DNA of 64,000 nt from Paulinella micropora (GCA_019918135.1 WBZZ01003681.1:25001-89000); one strand, 5' to 3'; shown: positions 10,543-21,558, counted from the stretch's first letter. Numbers and translations: made by a program. The notes: a model not told the origin generated them from the sequence alone.

Positions 10543-10543
10543 T

Positions 10544-10572
10544 TTATTATTATTTATTTTTTTCATATATTA
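10544..10572 (+). promoter_or_regulatory. Late-type AT-rich promoter-like motif
   Basis: An ATTATTTATTTTTTT tract runs into CATATATTATA two bases before the ATG at 10575. The same arrangement, a T-run followed by a TATA-rich word, precedes most capsid-block genes of both elements. It is probably a virus-specific promoter; this is inferred from recurrence. Confidence 0.55.
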
Positions 10573-10574
10573 TA

Positions 10575-10895
10575 ATGGTCGTGAAAACAACAAGGGTTCA
10601 AGTCATTCCAACAGTCGGAAAAATAACAAGAAACTCAAGCACAATGGCGGGCGGAAAAAAGAAAACTGGTCGCAAGAAACAAAAGGGTTGCGGGCAAAAG
10701 GGAGGTAAAATAAACTGGGAAAAGGTCGGAAATACATTTAGGAATATTAATAACTATTTGAAAAAGGACAAAACAATCTCTCGCTTCGCTGGAGCTTTGG
10801 ATAGAGTTGGTGTTCCTTATGCCGGCAAAGTTCAAAAGGTTGCGAGCGATATGGGATACGGCAAGCAACGAGGCCGTGGAGCACTTAAATTTTAG
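10575..10895 (+). CDS. Small basic core/virion protein
   Basis: This protein has 106 residues. About residues 25-45 are very basic (KKKTGRKKQKGCGQKGGK). The rest is a conserved segment, INWEKVGNTFRNINNYLKKDKTISRFAGAL, followed by GVPYAGKVQKVASDMGYG, which has the look of the short amphipathic, Gly-ending core proteins seen near the ATPase in Polintons and adenovirus-like elements. A relative lies at 42611-42900 and traces occur near 37940-38030. A role in DNA condensation or in membrane contact during entry is possible. The frame looks whole. Confidence 0.65.
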   Translation: MVVKTTRVQVIPTVGKITRNSSTMAGGKKKTGRKKQKGCGQKGGKINWEKVGNTFRNINNYLKKDKTISRFAGALDRVGVPYAGKVQKVASDMGYGKQRGRGALKF

Positions 10896-10970
10896 AAAGG
10901 GGAAACCCCTTTCAAACCCCGCGATGGGTTCAAATATTAAACTCAACTTTCTATTATTTTTTTATATACA

Positions 10971-11585
10971 ATGAGGAAGAAACCTAAACAACGACCGCCG
11001 AGGATATACAGAACAAAGGATGGTCGGCCATATATCAAAGTAAAAGGTAAGCGAGCATATCTAAACTTCGGAAAGAAAACAAATGACTTGTCAACACTTC
11101 AAATTGTTAAGCTATTTATGAAATACTTGAACAAACCAAAAGCAAAGAGGGTGAAGACAAAGCGGGAAGACAAGAAAAAAGTTCAAAGCCTGTCGGAGAT
11201 TGAACAGAACACGAGAACCGCAATTCAAGACCACTTAGATAAACTCAAGCAGGAGAAATATGAGGGTATTGAAGCCATAGATAAAAAGGAAAAGTCCGCA
11301 CGGGAGGAAGCAGAAGCGGAGAAGAAACGGCAGGAAAGAAAAGACATAGCCGATGCTAAGGAAAGAAAAGAGGTGTTGGACAGGGAACATAAAAGAGAAC
11401 TGGCGGATGCTAAGGAAAGACAGGAAGAAAAGAACCGTGAACTCAGGAAAGAGCAACGACTTATTAAGGAATTACTGACAGAACGGAAAACTAAGCAAGG
11501 ATTATTAACAGCACCTGCCGAAGAAAAAACGCCAAAAAAAACACGCTCCAAAATCATCTCCAAGCGGAATAACCGATATAACTGA
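10971..11585 (+). CDS. Capsid-block coiled-coil protein
   Basis: The product has 204 residues. The first 60 form a conserved basic module with RPPRIYRTKDGRPYIK, YLNFGKKTNDLSTLQIVKLFMKYL; the same module opens the genes at 37102-37860 and 42994-43690. Residues 60-185 are a long charged coiled coil with repeated AKERKE..DREHKRELA units. The gene lies between the core protein and the protease in all three copies, so it is a core part of the morphogenesis block, perhaps a scaffold or internal protein; the role is inferred from place and shape only. Confidence 0.65.
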   Translation: MRKKPKQRPPRIYRTKDGRPYIKVKGKRAYLNFGKKTNDLSTLQIVKLFMKYLNKPKAKRVKTKREDKKKVQSLSEIEQNTRTAIQDHLDKLKQEKYEGIEAIDKKEKSAREEAEAEKKRQERKDIADAKERKEVLDREHKRELADAKERQEEKNRELRKEQRLIKELLTERKTKQGLLTAPAEEKTPKKTRSKIISKRNNRYN

Positions 11586-11646
11586 TGAAGTAAACAAGCA
11601 AGCAAAAGATTTGAAAGACGAAAAGAGAAAAAGAATCATTGACGCT

Positions 11647-12126
11647 ATGTTTACAGAGGGTATGAGATTACAACGAAAAAATACTGGAAAACCTAAACAT
11701 AACGCCATAGTATCCAGTCTCATAAAAGCAGGCATCGATATTAAAATTGTAAAACCAAAAGGTAAGAAGAGAAATTATTCAGAGACATTGAAACAATGGT
11801 TGTACACTCAAAAATTTACAGAAAAAATAACTTCTCCTGAGGATGGATGGGACACACTAGATAAACTTCTAAAAGAAAAGAAAACACCACAGACAAAACA
11901 ACCACCATCCACACCACAGACACAACCCCCCGATCAGCAGACCCCTAGTTCCCCAGAGGCTAAACAGCTAATATTTGAGTTGACGCAGGGGCAAGCCCCC
12001 GCACCCCCAGACACACAACCACCACCCCCAGATACACAGCCCACAACAGACACACAACCACCGCCTTTAGAAGATGCCACTCCGCAAGATGGAGAGGGCA
12101 AGCTTAATGACGCACGAAATAAATGA
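11647..12126 (+). CDS. Pro/Gln-rich segment preceding the protease
   Basis: About 159 residues start at the ATG at 11647 (MFTEGMRLQRK); the frame is open further upstream. Residues 1-75 are basic and helical. The second half is low-complexity, with PPPDTQPPP-like repeats ending just past the protease start. In element 2 a comparable Pro/Glu/Gln-rich leader, PEPQQ repeated, stands directly before the protease domain. It may be a flexible linker of a protease-containing virion protein. The exact start is uncertain. Confidence 0.45.
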   Translation: MFTEGMRLQRKNTGKPKHNAIVSSLIKAGIDIKIVKPKGKKRNYSETLKQWLYTQKFTEKITSPEDGWDTLDKLLKEKKTPQTKQPPSTPQTQPPDQQTPSSPEAKQLIFELTQGQAPAPPDTQPPPPDTQPTTDTQPPPLEDATPQDGEGKLNDARNK

Positions 12127-12586
12127 GATTATGAAAAAACATAAGTGGTTTCTCGGCACGGTTCCCAGCGACCAGCTCAACACTTTGAACCCTGGAAGCA
12201 GAAAGCGATACGGCTTCATAATGAACTTAGACCGCCATAATCAAGGAGGCTCGCACTGGATAGCAGTTTGGATTTCTTTGAATGGAGACAGGGCTGTTGA
12301 AGTTTATGACCCGCTAGCAGAATATGAGCCGACTGAACTTTTCCAGCAACAAATGAAACAGCTGTTAGATAAAAGCCGTCCTGATAGTTATTTATTAATG
12401 AAGGTTAATCAAGTAAAACAACAGAGCGACACCTCTGATACCTGCGGATGGCACTCAATGCGGTTTCTTTTAGAGCGGGCTAAAGGAACCAGATTTAAAT
12501 TTGCCAGCGGATGGACTGATTTGAAGGAGAAGGAGGCGGAGGAATTGAAATCACAGAACGGCTACGGTTTTGATACATTTATTTAG
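12074..12586 (+). CDS. Adenain-like (Ulp1/C5-C48) capsid maturation protease
   Basis: The conserved domain starts at MTHEINEIMKKHKWFLG (ATG at 12107; an upstream in-frame ATG lies at 12074). Catalytic landmarks are the His in GGSHWIAVW, an acidic residue in VEVYDPLAEYEP, and the Cys in DTCGWHSMRFLLERA, in the His-Asp/Glu-Cys order of adenovirus protease and Ulp1. The family cleaves virion precursors in Polintons and adenoviruses. Relatives at 35900-36646 and 44143-44762 keep the same motifs. The gene sits just before the virion protein at 12699. The domain looks intact. Confidence 0.9.
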   Translation: MPLRKMERASLMTHEINEIMKKHKWFLGTVPSDQLNTLNPGSRKRYGFIMNLDRHNQGGSHWIAVWISLNGDRAVEVYDPLAEYEPTELFQQQMKQLLDKSRPDSYLLMKVNQVKQQSDTSDTCGWHSMRFLLERAKGTRFKFASGWTDLKEKEAEELKSQNGYGFDTFI

Positions 12587-12666
12587 CAGGGGCAAGCCCC
12601 CGCACCCCCCTCCGTTGTGGTAATTAAAACAAAAAAATATTTTCTAATATATAATTTTTTGAGGTC

Positions 12667-12697
12667 GTAGGAGGTTTTTTGAAAAAAAAGCTCCTAC
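12667..12697 (+). promoter_or_regulatory. Hairpin directly before the start at 12699
   Basis: GTAGGAG (12667-12673) pairs with CTCCTAC (12691-12697), and between them a T6 run faces an A-run, so nearly the whole 31 bases can fold into one stem. It ends one base before the ATG at 12699. An AT-rich promoter-like tract lies just upstream. Confidence 0.7.
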
Positions 12698-12698
12698 A

Positions 12699-13510
12699 AT
12701 GGAATACAAAGGTGGGAGAAGTTCGGGTATCTATTACATAAACAGTAAAAATAGGATAAACGGCACAGACAGCGACTTTACACACTCTTTGGATTTAAGA
12801 GGGCTGGACAACCCGACACATTGTAAAATTTGACATATCTATGTGCCGAAGTCGTATTACTCTGTGGCAAGTCCTTACAACACTTTTACTCTGAGTGAGA
12901 ACGGCAACGAGGCGGTCATTACGATACCCGAGGGCAACTATACGATGAACAACTTAAAAAATAAGCTGGCCGAAGTGCTAACCGCGGACAGTCCAAACAA
13001 CTACACATACACAATAACAAGCAACAACACAAACACCGACCCAGAAGACGGTAAGTTATTGTTTACAGTGGCGGGCAACCTAGGAATTCAACCGCGGTTT
13101 GTATTTGACGAAGAAACTCGCATCCACGAAATTATGGGGTTTGAGCGGTCTTCTACTTATTTCTTCACTAATAATACACTGAGGTCGTCAATGTCATAAT
13201 CTTGACGGGTGAAAAAACATTGTATCTACAGTCGGATTTAGTAGGTGAAGGCGATAACCACGTGCTTCAAGAAATATATACGGCAAATGAAATCCCATTC
13301 GGCTCTGTTATCTACGACGGCTCTGGCAGTGAATATGGCAAAAGACTGTCCGCCAATTCAAACAATGTATTTAGGTTTTACTTAACTGACGAAAACGACC
13401 AACCAATTAACCTCAACGGCCTCGGCGTTGTAATGACATTGTTAATTTATCGTGAGACGAATTATTTTGATTTATTTAATTCATTTTTTAATTTGTTGAA
13501 ATCTCGGTAA
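12699..13510 (+). pseudogene. Virion structural protein upstream of the major capsid gene (penton candidate)
   Basis: The start is MEYKGGRSSGIYYINSKNRINGTDSDFTHSL. The middle has YYSVASPYNTFTLSENG, ITIPEGNYTMNNLKNKLAEVL and GFERSSTYFF, and the last part GEKTLYLQSDLVGEGDNHVLQEIY and FRFYLTDENDQPINLNGLG. Relatives lie at 34519-35273 and 44858-45670, always just before the major capsid gene. The mainly beta pattern and position make a penton or minor capsid protein likely, but the fold is not proven from sequence alone. The copy is broken, with about two breaks. Confidence 0.65.
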
Positions 13511-13516
13511 TTTTAT

Positions 13517-13546
13517 AATTATTTATTTTTTTATCTATAAGATATA
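13517..13546 (+). promoter_or_regulatory. Late-type promoter-like motif of the capsid gene
   Basis: AATTATTTATTTTTTT is followed by ATCTATAAGATATA, 33 bases before the capsid start at 13579. It matches the T-run plus TATA pattern seen before other block genes. Confidence 0.5.
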
Positions 13547-13578
13547 GTGTCGTCAATTTACAAACTACAAAAACAAAA

Positions 13579-15155
13579 ATGCCGTCTCATGTTGGATACG
13601 GACAAGAGTTAGACCACCAACCAAAAGAACTGCTGAAGGGAAAATATGAATTAAACAAACTTACTAGCCGTGAAGGGTCGGGGAATATTACTCTTACTAC
13701 TGCGGGGGGTAATGAAAGCACCTTTGAAATTCCTACTCGCCCACTGAACCTTGCCCGTAGTGTGTTGCGATTTACTTACACCCCACGGAACCCAGGACAG
13801 AATAATGCTAATCGTATCTTTATGGATTGTCTGAGTATGATTAGGAGTATTGAATTACGAAGCCGAAGCGGGCAGTATTTGTGTAATCTTCAGCACGTCG
13901 GGAATTACACTAAGATGGTTTGGAAACCCGAAATAAGTTATGATAAGTTTATGTCTCTCGAGAATCATGGAGCTACTGCCAATACTAGTGGGGTATTGCT
14001 TCAGAAGTGTAATGTACTGAATAATGCTACTTTGAATATTGTTTCAAGATATTTTCAATCGGCTGATGCTGCTGCCACTGTCGCTGGTGATGATACTAAA
14101 TTTGGAACACTACGGATTCAAGATACTAATGGTGGCGATAGAAAGGATCAGATAATCGCCGCTATCAATGCTGTCGGCGATAGTGTTAAGACTTTGGTAA
14201 ATCTCCCGTCTATGAGTGCTCGTCGTCATGATGTCAATGACCTTTTGAATAGTTATAACGGAGTAGGAGGCTCATTTGTTAATGTTGCTTATGAGGAGGC
14301 TAAGTATTTTGAAGTTGGAACCATTCTGGGTGCTACTGCTGCTGTCAATACTGCTGATGACACTCCAGTTATCAATGTTAAATTACCTTTGGGTATGATT
14401 TTTGGAACTATTTTTGAAATTGATAAAACACTTGGTTTTAATGAAATTATGGATTTGAGGATTGTTTGGGAAGGAACTAGTAGAACTATGTTTACTGGAA
14501 CCAGTGCCACTAACATTGCTGGTGGTGCCACAATTGGTGCTACTGGTGCTGTTGTTTCAAATTTGAACTTGTTTCTCGCGGTTGAAACAGACCCAAATGT
14601 CATCCTTGGAGTTCAAAGCAAAATCGCTGGTGAAGGCTTTAGGTTTACTATTGAATATCCTATCTCGTGGAAGCACAACCTTGGAAGTGGTAATCAGAAC
14701 TTTGTGGTAAAAATGAATAGGTCCCAGGGTGAAAGAATTCGTCGTATCTTTACATCCGCTTTTCATAATTCAGAAAGCTCTTATACTTCTTTTGATAACG
14801 ACCATAGAAACGACACTAAAATTAGATTTTATTATACTGCTATTGATGGTAGCAGAATGCAACAATTACTTCTGAAAATGAAGACTATATGATTTTGAAG
14901 GATAAGTTGAAGGGAAGTGCTATCCTAAACACTGATATCTATAAGTACAACTGGTTTCATGTTGATTACTGGGATAACAACCGCCCACTTCACGAGAAGA
15001 ATGTTGAAGGTTATGAAAAGTCAGGTCTGAGCCTTGACACTGAACGACGATATGAATTCTCTTCAACCACTGCTGGAAACAACCTCAATCACTACACTTT
15101 TGCCATCCTTCAACAAGATGTCATTGTGAGGGGAATTGAAATTATTAAGACTTAA
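13579..15155 (+). pseudogene. Major capsid protein (double jelly-roll type)
   Basis: The gene opens MPSHVGYGQELDHQPKELL and carries FEIPTRPLNLARSVLRFTYTP, MDCLSMIRSIELRSRSGQYLCNL, VINVKLPLGMIFGTIFEIDKTLGFNEIMDLRIVWEG and NLFLAVETDPNVILGVQ, words shared by the capsid copies at 32854-34343 and 45766-47286. The last part has YNWFHVDYWDNNRPLHEKN and a final beta strand. Length of about 520 residues and the position after the ATPase, protease and penton candidate fit the double jelly-roll major capsid protein of Polintons. It forms the icosahedral shell. The copy is broken about once. It is closer to the left-half copy of element 2 than to the right-half one. Confidence 0.85.
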
Positions 15156-15179
15156 GAGGTAATTATTAATTTTCGATAG

Positions 15180-15202
15180 TTAATTTATTTTTTTATAATA
15201 TA
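15180..15202 (+). promoter_or_regulatory. Late-type promoter-like motif before 15225
   Basis: TTAATTTATTTTTTTATAATATA (described by its parts: T-run then TATAATATA) lies 22 bases before the start and just upstream of a hairpin at 15213. Confidence 0.5.
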
Positions 15203-15212
15203 GAAACTTGTT

Positions 15213-15223
15213 GTAGGACCTAC
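15213..15223 (+). promoter_or_regulatory. Short hairpin before the start at 15225
   Basis: GTAGG and CCTAC flank a single base and end one base before the ATG. It is the shortest of the start-proximal inverted repeats and would be weak on its own; its placement is what links it to the others. Confidence 0.45.
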
Positions 15224-15224
15224 T

Positions 15225-16476
15225 ATGTCTCATCAGAGAAATTTGATAGCGCAAAATCCGGGCGGAGACTTTATAAATGTCAAGGTCGGTTATGACGGAC
15301 ACATTGAAACTAATAATATGAAAACCGCCTTTGGTGAATCCCTAACCAGTTCATTAACGCCAGTATTACAGGAAATCTTTCCCTACACAGTTAATACACG
15401 GATATGGGCATTAACTCAAACTGATGCCAAAGTAGCATTTAATGTGAATATGGCTGAGCTTAAAACAGAAGCAAAAGCTACCGCCAATGCCATTATGGAA
15501 AGCAAAAAATAAAATAAAATATAGCAGGTATGGGGGTCCTGTGTCGCTTCACTGCCTTATGGACGACAGACGAAACAAAAGATTATGCCTCTGTTATTGG
15601 AATTGGAGATACCGCATTACAAAATGGTTTCTATTTTTATAAAGCAAAGATGCTGGTATGAATATTCTACATTGTAAGGGAGGAACTCCTACCTTAGTTC
15701 AACAAGCGGTCTGGAATGACCCGTGTAATGGAACAGGAGATATGCCTAACCTGGTATGGTCAAATGGAAATGTGTTTCAAATTCAATTCCAGTATTTAGG
15801 CTTTGGTGCTATTAAGTTTTCAATTGAGAATCCAACAACGGGCGAATTCCAGCTTGTCCATATGATTAAGTATGCGAATGCCAACACAGGTGTCAGTCTG
15901 CGGAATACAACTCTACCATTTGTAGCACGTATCTACAATGTCAATCAATTAAATGGAATACAAATTTTGAAAACGGCGAGTTGTAGTATGTTTACTGAGG
16001 GACCTAACACTATTAATTCAAGCATATCAAACGAGGCGGAAGGAAGTGAGCCGGCGAGCACTACTGAAAGCCCAATTCTCAGCATAAAAAATAAAACACT
16101 TTTTGATGCTGGTGCGACAAATTATTCAATTGTTTACCCAACTCTTGTGAGTATATCGAACGAGGACGCTAAAGTTAACATAGTGAGAATTGTGAAAACG
16201 ACTGGAGCACTTACGGGTGAGAACTTTGCTGATATTGATTCTAAAACTTCAATCGTATCAAAGGACATCGCTGCGACTGCTATCGGTGGTGCCACTATAA
16301 CAGATGTCTTTCTTAAACTTTTTGTTAATGCCACTTCTAGCCAGCTTATTGACCTGCGAACTTACGACATACAACTAGCTCCTGGAGAAAATCTAACATT
16401 TTTACAAAAGTCTGTATCGACTGTTAATAATGGAAGCAATGTGAGTGTCATAGTTAATTTCTTAGAAGATCATTGA
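15225..16476 (+). pseudogene. Conserved virion protein after the capsid gene
   Basis: The start MSHQRNLIAQNPGGDFINVKVGYDGHIETNNMKTAFGE is nearly identical in all three copies (also 31545-32800 and 47486-48708). The first 95 residues form a conserved attachment-like module; the middle has RFTALWTTDETKDY-type and GNVFQIQFQYLGFGAIKFSIENP words; the C-terminal 150 residues are beta-rich, with a closing FLEDH/FIEDQ. The style recalls fibre or lectin-like virion proteins, and the position downstream of the capsid gene suggests a second capsid or spike protein. The exact role is unknown. The copy is broken, with one or two breaks. Confidence 0.65.
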
Positions 16477-16497
16477 AGCAAAAAAAATACAAAGACT

Positions 16498-16773
16498 TTA
16501 CAAATACTTTTTCAATTCATCTTTATTTCGGCACCACGGCTGACGGACTAACCATTCAATATATGCCTTATCAATCTTTGCGATGTCTTCTATTTTTTTT
16601 CCGCGGTATTTACCGAAATGAAACACGTCTTTCGGTTGAGATGCTTTTCTTTTTTCAATAGCTTGAATTTCTTCGTGGATTATCTTTTGAACATCGGCAA
16701 GAGAAAACGATTTCTTTTCGCTTTCAATTGAAAGTTTTTCAAATTTCTCGCACAGTCTTGTGAGGGTGGTCAT
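16498..16773 (-). CDS. Small DUF3820-like (QSregVF-type) protein
   Basis: This 91-residue protein has an N-terminal helix (LTRLCEKFEKLSIE) and a C-terminal domain with FHFGKYRGKKIEDIAKIDKAYIEWLVRQPW. That pattern, FGKYRGK..DI...YIEWL, is the hallmark of the small DUF3820 domain often attached to exonucleases. Two relatives occur at 49290-49577 and 48758-49090. It is transcribed toward the end of the virion gene and has a TATATATAG-like word about 15 bases upstream. A role in DNA metabolism beside the polymerase is plausible but not shown. The frame looks whole. Confidence 0.7.
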   Translation of the reverse strand: MTTLTRLCEKFEKLSIESEKKSFSLADVQKIIHEEIQAIEKRKASQPKDVFHFGKYRGKKIEDIAKIDKAYIEWLVRQPWCRNKDELKKYL

Positions 16774-16841
16774 AGTAGGGTTGTATATATAGGGTAATAT
16801 AAAAAAATAAAAAATAAATAATTAATATAGGAAGCTTTGCA

Positions 16842-17528
16842 ATGTCTGAATGGATACAGTTCGTAAAGGCTTACTCTGCTAAGCATAACATAAGCTATAA
16901 GGAAGCATTGAAAAAAGCTGGTAAAGAATACAGGAAGCAGAAGGGAGGCAGTGCGGAGTTATCTGAGGATGTCTATTTGTCTTCGTCAGAGAGAAAAGGT
17001 GCGGACGGATGGAAGCCAGTCGCCAGCAAAGAAAAATCAACAGTGTATGAAAAAGATGGTAAAGCTCTTGTAGCATTTAGGAGAAGTGTAGATAAGCGAG
17101 ACTTACTCACAGATGTCGCATTGGTGAAGGGAGTATTGAAAAGAACACCGAGATATAAAGAAGAGCAGAAGCTGGTTAATGAAGTAATAAAGAAATGTGG
17201 TAAAGAAAATGTAGAGCTGACGGGTCATTCGTTAGGTGGCACGATAGCAAAAGATTTAAGCCGACAAACGGGTGTAAAGGCTACAACATACAATAAAGGC
17301 AGTAGCACAAGAGACCTCATTGAAGGAGTAATTGACCGAGTAGCAGTCAAGGTAAATCCGAAAGGTAAGAGGACGAAGACTGCGAAGCTAACGACGAACT
17401 ACCGAACCGCCTTTGACCCTGTATCATTGCTGGGAGCGACTGCGGTAAATACTAAGTTAGTGAAGCCGACGAGGGGCGTTCATACGATTAGAAGTTTTAA
17501 GGGTAGAGGTAAAAAGGCAAAAAAATAA
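16842..17528 (+). CDS. Class 3-type lipase / alpha-beta hydrolase
   Basis: The product has 228 residues. Residues 1-35 (MSEWIQFVKAYSAKHNISYKEALKKAGKEYRKQKGG) form a helical basic module seen in many large-virus proteins. The hydrolase part follows, with VAFRRSVDKRDLLTDV and the nucleophile elbow ELTGHSLGGTIAKDLS (about residues 126-141), then FDPVSLLG carrying the likely acid and HTIRSF carrying the likely His. Class 3 lipases cleave acyl esters; in virions such enzymes are thought to help cross membranes. It has its own AT-rich leader and lies alone between the virion block and the polymerase. No copy exists in element 2. The frame looks whole. Confidence 0.82.
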   Translation: MSEWIQFVKAYSAKHNISYKEALKKAGKEYRKQKGGSAELSEDVYLSSSERKGADGWKPVASKEKSTVYEKDGKALVAFRRSVDKRDLLTDVALVKGVLKRTPRYKEEQKLVNEVIKKCGKENVELTGHSLGGTIAKDLSRQTGVKATTYNKGSSTRDLIEGVIDRVAVKVNPKGKRTKTAKLTTNYRTAFDPVSLLGATAVNTKLVKPTRGVHTIRSFKGRGKKAKK

Positions 17529-17551
17529 ATAATCTTTTTATCATTTTTTGC

Positions 17552-20500
17552 TTAATAACCGAATGGCCTAGTTTCAATCGCATTGTCTACGATACCTATA
17601 ATGTTTCTTTTAGTGTAAGTAAAGCTGAATATTTTTTCTAAGTATTCACTCGTTATTTTTTTCTGTTGTTTGTCTCTTGTTATCTTGCTGTTTTCTACTA
17701 TAACAACTTTACCAGATTTTTCAATTCGTTTAGCAATCAATTTCTCTTCCTGAGTCTTAAGCAACTCTAACAATTCATTCTTGCCGTTCTCAATAAGGTC
17801 GCTGTTGTTAATACCGAGTCCGCAACTAATGACACTTAACATATTTGGTAAATTTAATGATTTATTGTTTTCATAATTCATACTAAAGCCTTTTACTTTC
17901 ATACTTGCTTTGCCGTTATCTAAGACATATCCATAACACTTTGGTCCGCCTCCGATAAAGGTCATAATCTTTGCTCCGTGTAGTTCGTCCGTCAATTCGC
18001 CTAACAGCTTACCAGTTTTAACATCTGTTTCACCTTTCGTTAAGTCTGTTGTGTATATGACACTGTCCGTATCGTGGTATAGAATTCTGTTGCCTAGTTT
18101 ATTTATCATCTCATATAGTCTAATCCTCGCGTGGCAAGTCGTAAATAAAGCAACTACAATATTTGTTTTTACTGGGTCGCTTACCGCATCCTGTTTAAGG
18201 TCATAACTCGCTTCTATTATTTTGTCGTTGATAATGTTTATGTTTATGTTATCAACTGACTTATCGTTCATTAACTTGTATAAGGTATCTTTATCTTTAA
18301 TCATTTTGTTTTTAGTTTTGTTTTGCTTTTCACCAAACTTACCCCACAGGCTATTCAAGCACAACTTAGCAACCGCTCGCCGTCCTGGGTTTTCTTCAAT
18401 TTTGTTTTCGTCCATCTTAATTCCCATCTTGATTTCCATACTGTCAATGTAGTTTCTTTTTTGTTCCTGTGTAATACATCCGTCAGGATATCCGCTTGAC
18501 TCTTGTTTAACCTTTAAGAAAGTTTTTATGTAATCTTTGAATAGGCTACTGCTCTGTTCCTTCCAGTGCCATACTTCATATACCTTAATTAGCTTGTAGC
18601 CTTTGTCTAAGGCCTTGTAGATTTCAGGAGTTGCCCACGTTCCCGTTATTGCTCGCTCGTTATCGGCGTGCTTACATTCATCCTTTTGTTCTGTCATTCC
18701 GCACTTGTCGCATAAGTAATACATCAGTTTTCCTCTATCCGCCTTAGGTAAAACTGGGTGTAGTAATTTTCTCGGCGGTAGCATCTTAACCTTAGCCACT
18801 CCGAAATATTCTCTGTTTATGATTTTGTTTTTCATATCTTTTCTTTCATCATCATTGTTAGGTCTTATAATAGTATGGTGCCCGCTAGGGTAAAGGTCGT
18901 AAAACATAACGGTCGGATACAGAGAGCATATGTCAACGTATTTTGCGTATTTGCTGTTATGTCTAGACTTCCAGTACAATGTAAGAGCATCCGTTCTACC
19001 TCCAAACATTGCTTCTCGCGGATTAAGTCCTTCTTGTTCCGTAATTCGTTCATTAGTATCTTCCGCTAGGCTTTCACTCGTTTTCATTAATCTCCATTCA
19101 CATTCCCAGATAGATACTAGTTTGCTGACTTGTTTGCTTAGTTCTTTTTCTCGTCTCATTGTTGCCTTGTATAGTTCACCCATCGTCTTGTTCTTCTTAG
19201 TATTGATTGTATTACCATTAAAGCACTTTGGACATCCGTGCCAGAGACATCCGTGAAATTCGTAAGCGGTTTTCGTCTTTTCATCCCAGCCATCTACGTA
19301 CGCATTTGATTGTCCTAAGTTAAACATTTTTTCACCTCCATTGAAAGCATGTTTGATATCCGTTTGGTCTAACCTGTTTCTGTAGGCTATCCATTCAACA
19401 CAAGCCCGAGAGGTAATGCTGTTTTGCTTTTCCGCCTTCAATACAGCAATTGAATTCTCAGGCATAAACTTAGCCCGATACAAAGCCATAACACAACTCG
19501 CAATAGTTGTATATTGAAACGGGTCAATACCGAATTCTAGAAACTGCTTTCTGAAATCCATACATCCCCTTCTCAAAATGTCAACATCGCTATGACAGTA
19601 TTCCGCGATTTCCTTCTGCATGTCAAATGTGTTGTTTCTTTGACTTTCATACCATTCTAAGAATTCCGCTCTCTTCTTATCTTTCATCGTGTCGTATCCG
19701 TAGTGCTTCTTATGAGGCATAACGCCTACATAATTTTTGTTCTTGTCAGTATTGAAGAAGTGAGGAAAGAAGCCCTTTTTAAGTTCGTTCAATCCGAATG
19801 TCTTAGGAAAATCAGCCAGAGACATAGTCAAGAAACTGAGACTATCAATGAAGCGGTATTTCTTCAAAGTCATCATCATTATCTTTCCACCCTGATAAAT
19901 GACAAATGGTGCCTGTCCATTATCCACTAACCACTTAAGAATAAACTGACAATCATAACCACGACTGTTATGAGCAATGAATGTAAAGCCGTTGTGCTTA
20001 GGTTCAAAAGCCCACTTACAGAAATCATCAATGTTCTTATGAATGACTGGTGGTTCCTTAGCATCGTAATACTGACTTTCCGCATGATTGACTACGTGCT
20101 CGCCCGTGTCCTGTGTCGCTTCAAAGTCAAAGAATATGTATTTCTCTGAAAAAGGTAATATGTCTTTCTTCACGATTTCACATTGGTGTTCAAGTGGTTT
20201 CAGTTCCTTACAATTACGGCATTTCGCATATCCGCATTTGTGTTCGTCCTTCTTCCTGTAATTAAGCCCGCACGAAAGACATTTTGCTTTGATATCACAG
20301 TTCGTCCTCTTGTGGTTGTTGAAACATACCGTATTCTGAAACTTTCTATTACACGAATAGCAATCAGTCCAATTGCTTTTATCGTTAATATCTTTACAGC
20401 CTTTGGTTTCGCAGATATTACAAGTGGATTCGCAGGCGTGCCTTTCTTTGTATCCCCTTAGACATAACTCACAGAAGTTCTTTTTACCTAGCATAGACTT

Positions 20501-21558
20501 CATATTAGTTATCGCATCGTAGTGGTTCTCAGTCTTAAGTATGTAAAGGTCGTAAGTCGCTCGCCCTTTTCATTAAGTAGGTCAGTCTTATAAACAATCT
20601 TGTCAGGAAATTCAACAATAACCAGATTGTATTTAATGTGGCTAGCAAAAGTTTTAATTTCAGGAATACCGCACACATCCTGAATAACTTTCGCATTTTC
20701 GTGTAACTTAATAGCCATCTCCTCCTGTATCTTTCGTCCCATCCTTATTACTTTGAATTTTTCGTGTTTTTCTTTTTTTGCTTTTACTACAACAATTGCT
20801 CTGGCTAAGCATATGTTGTCTGTATTATTAATTTGAATTACTCCTTTCTTTTTATATACATCAAGCTTATTAATTATTTGAAGCCTAGTCCCGCCCGTCG
20901 GCATTTCAACAGATTTCAAAACAAACCTGAACTTATCCATATTTGTTCCCTTTTCGTCTGTATAAAGGCTTTCGTTGCTTTGAAATAATGCTGACAGTTC
21001 TTCCAAAACATCGCTGACAGAAATCTCGTTAAGTTTTTTCAAACCCGTAGATACTGCTCCATAGTAATCTACAAGCTTGATACTTAGACTTACCATATTA
21101 TTCTGTCTCTGTCTTTTAATAAAGTCGTTCAGAATTATCTCAATAAACTTTACTACATCTTCCATACTGAATGAAGTAAAGTTGCCAGTAAGCTTAACCC
21201 AATACTGAATTTCATTAATACCTAGAACGTGCTTCTTTCTATCAACATGTTTGATTTCGTAGTTCGCATACCGCATTAGGTCTTTCACTTTTTCTTTTCT
21301 TTCTCTCACTTTCGCTTCAAACTGAGGAGGTAAGGGTGGTGCTACAGGAATAGCATGATGCTCAAAGTAAACAGCACCTCTTACTCGGTTCAAGTAATTC
21401 TGGGCCGTTGTTGTATCCACCTTATACTTTCTTTTATACCCCTCCGGTATTATGTAAAGCGCATCTTGACCCCTGACCCTTTTGATTTCATAATTGATTT
21501 TTTGTTCCCTAAATTTGTCCAACCTATACTGAATACCATTGTAAGTATGTGTCTCCAT
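17552..21558 (-). pseudogene. Protein-primed family B DNA polymerase of a Polinton
   Basis: The catalytic frame (17552-20503, 983 residues) opens with a Cys/His-rich zinc-binding stretch (residues 10-110). It has an exonuclease motif FFDFEAT (D126, E128), IAHNSRGYDCQF, and YCHSDVDILR. Polymerase motifs are DICSLYPTVM (about 524), KLCLNSLWGKFGE (about 719) and HDTDSVIY (about 811). Upstream, 20509-21558 encodes 349 residues beginning METHTYNGIQYRLDKF, a conserved lead module that precedes the catalytic part in all three copies. This polymerase type copies linear DNA with a terminal protein primer. The region is broken about once. Its likely promoter lies at 21651-21669. Confidence 0.92.

Noticed and set aside
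18222-20461. Plus-strand frames opposite the polymerase gene
   Set aside because: They are shadows of the polymerase coding strand, short and without conserved words.
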